Source: an uncultured Bacteroidales bacterium
Lineage (GTDB): Bacteria; Bacteroidota; Bacteroidia; Bacteroidales; SZUA-534
Assembly (NCBI GenBank): GCA_902790595.1
Contig: CADASL010000003.1
Span: forward strand, 248,001-312,000
Direction: 5' to 3'
Length of the DNA stretch: 64,000 nt
Shown here piece by piece: positions 58,442 to 64,000 of the stretch (the stretch's first letter is position 1; the number at the start of each line of letters is the position of its first letter). A program made the position numbers and the translations under genes. The notes under the pieces were generated by a model. That model searched no databases. It had not been told where the DNA came from and saw only the letters and a list, made by a program, of their open reading frames with translations.

Positions 58442-59639
58442 TCTTTGAACTTGCTAACCAATCTTGAGGATTGAGTTTTTGATTTTCCTTCCAGATTTGG
58501 AACTGAAGTACCGATTTTCCTTCTTCGTCCTTATCAGTATAAATTTTACCAATTGATTGCTTAGTATTAACTTTATCTCCTTGTTTTACAAATACTTCAA
58601 CAAGGTTTGAGTAAACAGACAAATAATTTCCGTGACGTATGATTACTGTTGTGTGCGCTCCAGGGATAACAAAAACACGAGTCACTGTTCCATCAAAAAT
58701 TGAACGGATATAAGAACCTTCGGTGGTGGAAATATCTATTCCATCGTTACGAACGAAAACTCCTTTAAGAACTGGATGTGGGTTTTCGCCAAAGAAACCT
58801 GTTATGACTCCCCGCTCTGTCGGCCAAGGAAGTTTTCTTTTGTTATTGGCAAAATTGTCAGCAAGTTTCTTTTCTTCAGGCGTCAACTGGAAAACATTCG
58901 GTCCCTTCTTTTTGTTGGCTTTTGCCAATTCCTCAGCAATAACTTTTTCAATTTCGCGCTGAAGTTCACTAGCAAGCTTTATTTGTTTGTCTAATTTCTT
59001 TTTAAGTTCAACTTTCTGTTGTTCAAGCTTTTTTATCACCACATTCTGGTCAGATTTTTCCTTCTTTAGCTCGTTAGTTTCTGACAAATGTTCATTCAAA
59101 AGAGATTTTTTCTGACTTTTTAAGCTGTCAAGTTGTGCAAGTTGCTTTTCAATTTCAACTTTAGTTTCAACAATCTGCTGCGCCTGACGAGTTCGATATT
59201 CATTATATTGCTGGAGATGCTTAATTCGATTGAATGCGGTATTAACACTTTCAGATGCCAAAATGAACATTATACGGTCATAATGACTGCGATTTTTATA
59301 ATAAAACGAAATGACTTTAGCATACTCAGTTTTCAACTTTTCATAATCTCGGTTCAGCTCATTAATTAATTCCTGCTGTGTATGAATATTACCATCAATG
59401 AGCTTGATTTCACTATTAATATCGTTGATTACTTTTTCGCGACTCTTTATCTTGCTATTAATCAGCAACAACTTGTTGTAAGTAGCGGTTTTGTTTTTTT
59501 CAGTTTTAGCAATTAGCTCATTTGTGTAGCTGATTTCTTTTTCATTCTCTTTTTTTCGACGCTCAAGGTCAGCACGTGTCTGTGCAAGCGACGAAACAAA
59601 AAGAAAAACTAAAACCGATGACAAACAGAATCTTAGCAT
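58434..59639 (-). CDS. EnvC-like murein hydrolase activator with degenerate LytM domain
   Basis: A 401-residue exported protein: signal peptide (MLRFCLSSVLVFLFVSSLAQ), two long coiled coils (about 22-125 and 150-245), and a C-terminal M23/LytM fold (about 280-395, GVITGFFGENPHPVLKGVFVRNDGIDIST). The zinc-binding residues of active M23 peptidases are replaced: HxxxD reads NDGID and the final HxH region reads LQFQIW. It is therefore probably a non-enzymatic activator of amidases, like E. coli EnvC, acting at the division septum. It abuts DUF4292 (no gap) and overlaps the DUF4175-like gene by 8 nt. Confidence 0.88.
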   Translation of the reverse strand: MLRFCLSSVLVFLFVSSLAQTRADLERRKKENEKEISYTNELIAKTEKNKTATYNKLLLINSKIKSREKVINDINSEIKLIDGNIHTQQELINELNRDYEKLKTEYAKVISFYYKNRSHYDRIMFILASESVNTAFNRIKHLQQYNEYRTRQAQQIVETKVEIEKQLAQLDSLKSQKKSLLNEHLSETNELKKEKSDQNVVIKKLEQQKVELKKKLDKQIKLASELQREIEKVIAEELAKANKKKGPNVFQLTPEEKKLADNFANNKRKLPWPTERGVITGFFGENPHPVLKGVFVRNDGIDISTTEGSYIRSIFDGTVTRVFVIPGAHTTVIIRHGNYLSVYSNLVEVFVKQGDKVNTKQSIGKIYTDKDEEGKSVLQFQIWKENQKLNPQDWLASSKNE

Positions 59640-60437
59640 TTAAAAAGTTACTCGTTTATATTTTCCGAGCGATTTTTTCATTTCAGGAAAAGCCGACTCT
59701 TTGATAACACTTACATTTTCAAAATAAACAGTAAACTCATATTTGGCTCCCTTAACTTTGGTGCTTATAACCAACTCGGAAGGAAAGCCATAATCGAGCA
59801 CAAAATTAGAATAATTAGCCCTAAAAAGATTACCGTCAAACGATTTATATTCAATACGCCAAATATTACCGTATCGGTCAAATATGGTAGTTAAAAACGA
59901 TTTAGTTTGAAAATTCGAACAATTATCATTGACTATAAATCTTTGTAAATCTGCAATATAACCAGCATTAGATGAATTAAAAAAGATTGAATCTCTCTTG
60001 AAATAAGAAGCTGTTATAAAAGAGTAAAACTGGTCAAAATTTGTGTCGAATTTGCTTTTGAAATCAGCATAACTTCCTGAAAAATAGGTTTTATCAATCT
60101 TATTAATCATAAAAACCGAATCTTTGTTCATCCGCAATTGACCAATTTCAATTCCTAATGAAGAAGACATAACATTAAGAAACAAGCAGGTGTCAGACAA
60201 GGCATAGATTTTTCCTGATAGTTTGTTTTCCTTGCCATCAATTTCAACAAAAGTCTTAAATTTGATTTTAAGATTGTTTGAAGCTAGTAAATTCTGACGT
60301 TTAATGGTTCTAGACTGCAGTCCTGAAAAGTCGTTAACTTGGCGAGTGTTGACAATTGATTTAGAACACGAACAAAAGACTAGCAACGATAAAAGTGCCG
60401 CCTTACTCAATGTATTTTCCAGCCGCAATTTTTTCAT
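59640..60437 (-). CDS. DUF4292 family lipoprotein
   Basis: A 265-residue lipoprotein with signal NTLSKAALLSLLVFCSCSK (acylated cysteine 22 or 24). The mature part has LolA/LolB-like strand patterns: LKIKFKTFVEIDGKENKLSGKIYAL, DTCLFLNVMSSSLGIEIGQLRMNKDSVFMINKIDKTYFSG, and a C-terminal VKGAKYEFTVYFENVSV. This is the DUF4292 signature of Bacteroidota. It may act in outer-membrane lipid or lipoprotein handling. The first 35 nt overlap the end of the TPR gene, so translation is probably coupled. Confidence 0.85.
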   Translation of the reverse strand: MKKLRLENTLSKAALLSLLVFCSCSKSIVNTRQVNDFSGLQSRTIKRQNLLASNNLKIKFKTFVEIDGKENKLSGKIYALSDTCLFLNVMSSSLGIEIGQLRMNKDSVFMINKIDKTYFSGSYADFKSKFDTNFDQFYSFITASYFKRDSIFFNSSNAGYIADLQRFIVNDNCSNFQTKSFLTTIFDRYGNIWRIEYKSFDGNLFRANYSNFVLDYGFPSELVISTKVKGAKYEFTVYFENVSVIKESAFPEMKKSLGKYKRVTF

Positions 60438-62124
60438 CTAATTTATCACTGCCGTTACCAATTGTTTTCACTCGTTTCCATTGCTCAATGGCTCCTTCTG
60501 TATCGTCGTTAAAATAAAGAATATCACCATAATGCTCAATAATCACGCCGCTTCGGGTAGAATCAAAATCAACAGCTTTTTGAATATATTTCAGAGCTTC
60601 GGAGTATTGATGCATTTCAAACAAAATCCAAGCGTAGGTATCAAGATAAGTAGCGTTTTCAGGCTCTTTTTGGATAGTTTTAAAAGACATCGATTTTGCT
60701 TTAGGCAAATCGGTGCGGTCAAGCGACAGATAGTAACTGTAGTTATTCATTACCATCAAATTGTCAGGGTCCACTACGAGTAGTTTATCAAAATAAGAAT
60801 ATGCAGTTGCCTTATCATCAAGTTTATAGTAAACCTCACCAAGAAATGTCAGATAATCGCGCTCCAACATATCGTTTTTGGGCAAAATTTTATAACCGAA
60901 ATCGAGCGATTTTTTAGCCTGTTCATAACGAGAAAGCTGAAAACTGCTGATTCCATTGAAAAAATATAAAACAGGAATATTAGGAAAATTCTCAAGAGCC
61001 TCATTGCTATGCTTAATCATTGAATTCCAATCAGCAAGCTGATAATCAATTTGAAGGAGCTGCTCCCAAATTCCGTACTTGTCTTTTCGTGTTTCAATAA
61101 CCTTCTGCAACGCCAGTTTTGCAATATAAATATTTCCTTTATTCATCTGAAAGTCAGCATAAATTGTATTCGCATCAGCGTCGTCAGGGTGATATTGGAT
61201 AAGAATTTCGGCAAGATTGAAAATCTGCTCAAAGTGCTCTTTAATAAGATTTTGGTCCCGGGTCATATCAACCAAGATTTCAACTTTAGCCGAACAAGGA
61301 ACTCTAGTTGATGCAAAACCGGCATTTAGCTCAGCAAAGAAATTCTCTAAATCCTTCAAATACTGATAACAACCTGCAAGACCAAGATGAGAAAAACCGT
61401 CATTCGGATTAGACTTCAAAATCGATTTATAGATAGAAATCGCCTTGTCAATTTCGTTAATCTGCACATAAAAATCAGCCAAAATCAACTTGAAATGCTC
61501 CTCTTCTGGATTAGCGTTAACTAACTTTAGAAGCTCGGCCTCTGCATTCTTTTTCTTCTTGAGTTTGAGATAGATATTTTTCTTTTGAATAGAAATTGAC
61601 TCGTCGAGACCAAATTTTTTTTCAATCTGATTATAAACCGAAAGCGCCTTTTTTAGATTATCAGCTCGAAGATAAACATCGGAAAGACAAGCATAAAAAT
61701 CAAACTCATTTGGCTTTCTTTCAATTAGTTTAGTGAATATTTTCTCGGCTTTATCGAATTTGCTGGCATACATATAGATGTTTCCAGCCATATAGAGATA
61801 CCATTCGTTCTTATCATCAAATTCGAGGCACTTATCAATATAGCTTTCAGCAAGATTCAAATCGTGACGCTGCAGAGCGATTGACGCTAACCGATAGTAA
61901 AGAAACGGATTGTCAGGCTTGGCATTAAGACAAAGCTGATAATAACTTTCCGACAGTTCGAAGTTTTCCTCTATAAAGTTTTTATCGGCTTCGAAAAAAT
62001 TGTAAGTGTAATTGATGTCTTCGTCGAAAACGGCAACATCGGGGTCAAGTTCCTGACCATAAGCAAAACTGCAAATTGTCAGAGCCAAACCTAAAATTCC
62101 CGATTTATAAAAATTCAAAATCAT
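60403..62124 (-). CDS. Exported tetratricopeptide-repeat protein
   Basis: A 573-residue protein with a signal peptide (MILNFYKSGILGLALTICSFAYGQ) and about a dozen TPR units, for example NPFLYYRLASIALQRHDLNLAESYIDKCLE, EWYLYMAGNIYMYASKFDKAEKIF and TYLDTYAWILFEMHQYSEALKYIQKAV. Such periplasmic TPR proteins scaffold envelope complexes. In Bacteroidales this gene typically lies between dut and DUF4292. Its start codon is adjacent to the dut stop codon with no gap. Confidence 0.87.
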   Translation of the reverse strand: MILNFYKSGILGLALTICSFAYGQELDPDVAVFDEDINYTYNFFEADKNFIEENFELSESYYQLCLNAKPDNPFLYYRLASIALQRHDLNLAESYIDKCLEFDDKNEWYLYMAGNIYMYASKFDKAEKIFTKLIERKPNEFDFYACLSDVYLRADNLKKALSVYNQIEKKFGLDESISIQKKNIYLKLKKKKNAEAELLKLVNANPEEEHFKLILADFYVQINEIDKAISIYKSILKSNPNDGFSHLGLAGCYQYLKDLENFFAELNAGFASTRVPCSAKVEILVDMTRDQNLIKEHFEQIFNLAEILIQYHPDDADANTIYADFQMNKGNIYIAKLALQKVIETRKDKYGIWEQLLQIDYQLADWNSMIKHSNEALENFPNIPVLYFFNGISSFQLSRYEQAKKSLDFGYKILPKNDMLERDYLTFLGEVYYKLDDKATAYSYFDKLLVVDPDNLMVMNNYSYYLSLDRTDLPKAKSMSFKTIQKEPENATYLDTYAWILFEMHQYSEALKYIQKAVDFDSTRSGVIIEHYGDILYFNDDTEGAIEQWKRVKTIGNGSDKLDEKIAAGKYIE

Positions 62125-62556
62125 CTATTTTCCTGTGTGGCCAAATCCGCCGGCGCCGCGCTCTGTCTCACTAATCTCGTTAACTTCAACAAATTCAGCT
62201 TTTTCGTGCTTGGCAATCACCATTTGACAAATGCGGTCGCCTGACTTTATAATGAAATCATCCTGACTCAAGTTGATTAGAATCACCTTTATCTCGCCAC
62301 GGTAATCAGCGTCAATGGTGCCAGGCGAATTGAGAACTGTTATTCCGCTTTTGATTGCCAAACCACTACGCGGACGAATCTGCGCTTCGTAGCCGTCGGG
62401 CAACTCAATGTAAAGACCTGTCGGAATGAGCTTGCGCTCGAAAGGTTTCAGAACTACATCAGCATCGACAAAAGCCCGTAAATCCATACCAGCAGAGCTT
62501 GCTGTCTCGTAGGCAGGCAGCGCGTTATTCGATTTGTTTATAATATTTACACGCAT
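62125..62556 (-). CDS. dut: Deoxyuridine 5'-triphosphate nucleotidohydrolase (dUTPase)
   Basis: A 143-residue trimeric dUTPase. All five motifs are visible: AGMDLRAF (23-30), [11 protein letters not shown] (61-71), [21 protein letters not shown] (75-95, catalytic Asp in DADYRG), GDRICQMVI (106-114) and the C-terminal GAGGFGHTG (133-141). It hydrolyses dUTP to dUMP, preventing uracil incorporation and supplying thymidylate synthesis. It overlaps the flippase end by 10 nt. Confidence 0.97.
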   Translation of the reverse strand: MRVNIINKSNNALPAYETASSAGMDLRAFVDADVVLKPFERKLIPTGLYIELPDGYEAQIRPRSGLAIKSGITVLNSPGTIDADYRGEIKVILINLSQDDFIIKSGDRICQMVIAKHEKAEFVEVNEISETERGAGGFGHTGK

Positions 62557-64000
62557 AAAAGTTTCTTTATGTTTTTCCGCTCAAAGTAATATAAAATGCC
62601 AATATATGACAGCATAAACAATGTACTAACTGAAAGTGACGCCACAGTATTGCTCAAACTGAAACAATTTCGGCCGCAAAGAACTAAAATGGCTAGCGCA
62701 ATGTAGCAAAGAATCTTGCCAACGCTATAGCGAACAGGATAAACCTTGTGACCCCAAATGTACGACACCACAACCATCGCAAAATAGCAGGCAATGGTTG
62801 CCCAGGCAGCACCCCAATAGCCAATTCGCGGAATGAGTAAAACATTCATTACAAGCGTTATAATCATTCCAATGACCGAAATCACGGCGCCGCAGTAGGT
62901 TTTATTGTTGATTTTGTACCAAACCGAAAGGTTGTAGTAAATTCCAAGGAACATATTGGCCAGAAGAACAACAGGAACAATATCCAATCCTTCGTGGAAC
63001 TCGCTGCCAATGAAGTATTTAAATATATCGATATACATTGTGACCATCAGGAAAATCAACAGACAGAAAATGACGAAATAGTCCATCACAACGCTATACG
63101 ATTCTTTTGCGTCTTTTGCGAGCGATTTTTTGAAGAAGAAAGGTTCAGCCGCATAGTTGAACATCTGAATGAAAATGGTCATCAGAACGGCAATTTTGTA
63201 GTTGGCCGCATAAATTCCAACTTGTTCTTCGGCAACCAAGCTGCCATCCGACAGATATTTCAAGAAAATCTTGTCCGACACTTCGTTGATAACGCCCGCA
63301 ATGCCAATCACAATCAACGGCCAGGTGTAATTGAGCATTGTCAGATATTTGCGCAGCGAAATATTGAACCTGAAAGAGCGGTATTCGGGCAGAACAAGCA
63401 AGAACGTTACCGTGGACGCCACCATATTGCTAATGAAGGCGTAACCAATATTTATATCAGGATTATAGAATGACGCAAGCAACTCATTTTCAGAGTCGCG
63501 GCAAACCACAAAGAAGAAAATGTTGAGCAGAATGTTGACCGAGACGTTTATCAGTTTTATAATCGAAAACTTCAACGCACGGTTTTGATTACGCATTCGT
63601 GCAAATGGAATCGACGTAATTACATCGAAGAAAATAATGAAAGCAAAGCATACAATATAATTCACATTTTGCTCATACCTAATAAGTTCGGCAATATCCT
63701 GCTTGAAAATCAGAGCAATGAGCAGAAAAACAGTTGCAAAAACCGACGTGCTGAAAACTGCGTGTTTGAAAGTGTTCGGCTCTTCCTTCTTATCGACGCT
63801 GTATCGGAAATAGGTTGTTTCCATTCCGTGAATGAGCAGCACCAGCAGCAGCGACGAATAGGCGTAGAGCTCGGAAACAGTTCCGTACTGCGCTTTAGTG
63901 AAAATGCGAGTATAGAAAGGCGTCAGCAGCAAGTAATTCATCAGCCGCGGCACAATGGTACCCAAGCCGTAAATCATCGTCTGTCCGGCCAGACCTTTGA
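62547..64000 (-). CDS. Oligosaccharide flippase family protein (Wzx/MATE-like), 5' end outside the window
   Basis: The open frame runs off the right edge. The visible part starts [24 protein letters not shown], which is internal to the conserved N-terminal helix, so the ATG at 63977 is not the true start. About 13 transmembrane helices are visible ([10 protein letters not shown] loop, [41 protein letters not shown]). Polysaccharide-biosynthesis flippases move undecaprenyl-linked sugar repeats across the inner membrane. It heads the operon that runs to mnmG. No glycosyltransferase gene is adjacent in the window. Confidence 0.88.
   Translation of the reverse strand, partial: KGLAGQTMIYGLGTIVPRLMNYLLLTPFYTRIFTKAQYGTVSELYAYSSLLLVLLIHGMETTYFRYSVDKKEEPNTFKHAVFSTSVFATVFLLIALIFKQDIAELIRYEQNVNYIVCFAFIIFFDVITSIPFARMRNQNRALKFSIIKLINVSVNILLNIFFFVVCRDSENELLASFYNPDINIGYAFISNMVASTVTFLLVLPEYRSFRFNISLRKYLTMLNYTWPLIVIGIAGVINEVSDKIFLKYLSDGSLVAEEQVGIYAANYKIAVLMTIFIQMFNYAAEPFFFKKSLAKDAKESYSVVMDYFVIFCLLIFLMVTMYIDIFKYFIGSEFHEGLDIVPVVLLANMFLGIYYNLSVWYKINNKTYCGAVISVIGMIITLVMNVLLIPRIGYWGAAWATIACYFAMVVVSYIWGHKVYPVRYSVGKILCYIALAILVLCGRNCFSLSNTVASLSVSTLFMLSYIGILYYFERKNIKKLLCV

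Overview
The window is a chromosomal segment from a member of the Bacteroidota, most likely order Bacteroidales. Lineage markers are: promoters of the TAnnTTTG (-7) type upstream of many genes, some with a TTG/TTTG (-33) box 19-20 nt further up; Bacteroidota-restricted families (DUF4271, DUF4292, DUF4175-like, GldH next to a PSP1/RicT protein); a type IX secretion C-terminal sorting domain; ThrH-type serine biosynthesis; and tRNA genes without encoded CCA. By eye most of the window has mid-range GC, but the block from about 54.4 to 62.1 kb is clearly AT-rich. I see no transposase, prophage, CRISPR array, rRNA or large foreign island. This is mostly housekeeping DNA.

Layout. 0-9 kb: edge of a DUF3791 gene, a GT2-DUF2062 glycosyltransferase with a LolA-like pair, a HAD phosphatase, ilvE, thrH, then the fatty-acid/ribosome operon DUF177-rpmF-plsX-fabH. 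9-13.3 kb: a plus-strand run of bactofilin, AtpZ-like protein, small hypothetical, TrmO, laccase-domain protein, HolB and an AtpI/DUF6168-like membrane protein. 13.3-22 kb: TauE exporter, hemD with DUF4271, a flavodoxin-fold oxidoreductase fusion, a carboxylesterase lipoprotein, trmB, gldH and PSP1, then tRNA-Gly and tRNA-Leu. 22-27 kb: a dispersed-type repeat and sbcDC. 27-32.7 kb: cell-surface genes (propeller lipoprotein, O-antigen ligase-like protein, PKD/type IX cargo protein) and an RluA pseudouridine synthase. 32.8-37.5 kb: dnaE fused to an N-terminal DnaQ-type exonuclease. 37.8-42.8 kb: a BASS-type transporter, recA, an outer-membrane protein, zinc-less Sir2 and a Nudix-family regulator. 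43.2-46.5 kb: a propeller/Y_Y_Y sensor with a PP2C (SpoIIE) output domain. 46.7-46.9 kb: an overlooked 46-codon gene with its own promoter and terminator. 47-52.3 kb: comEC, tex and a cation-diffusion facilitator.

The last 11.5 kb is one tightly packed minus-strand operon: flippase, dut, TPR protein, DUF4292 lipoprotein, EnvC-like factor, DUF4175-like protein, RsbW-like kinase, ybeY, mnmG. Its genes overlap or abut. It ends exactly at a full-length match to the bacterial parS centromere site (52515-52530). From 27 kb rightward nearly every gene is on the minus strand. With parS this suggests the replication origin lies to the right of the window, but that is inference.

The most interesting items are the parS site, the DnaQ-DnaE fusion, the new small gene at 46.8 kb, competing hairpins in the leader of the PP2C sensor gene, the split ATP-synthase accessory genes, the repeat at 22.1 kb, and several -7 promoter boxes whose own TTG mimics a start codon.
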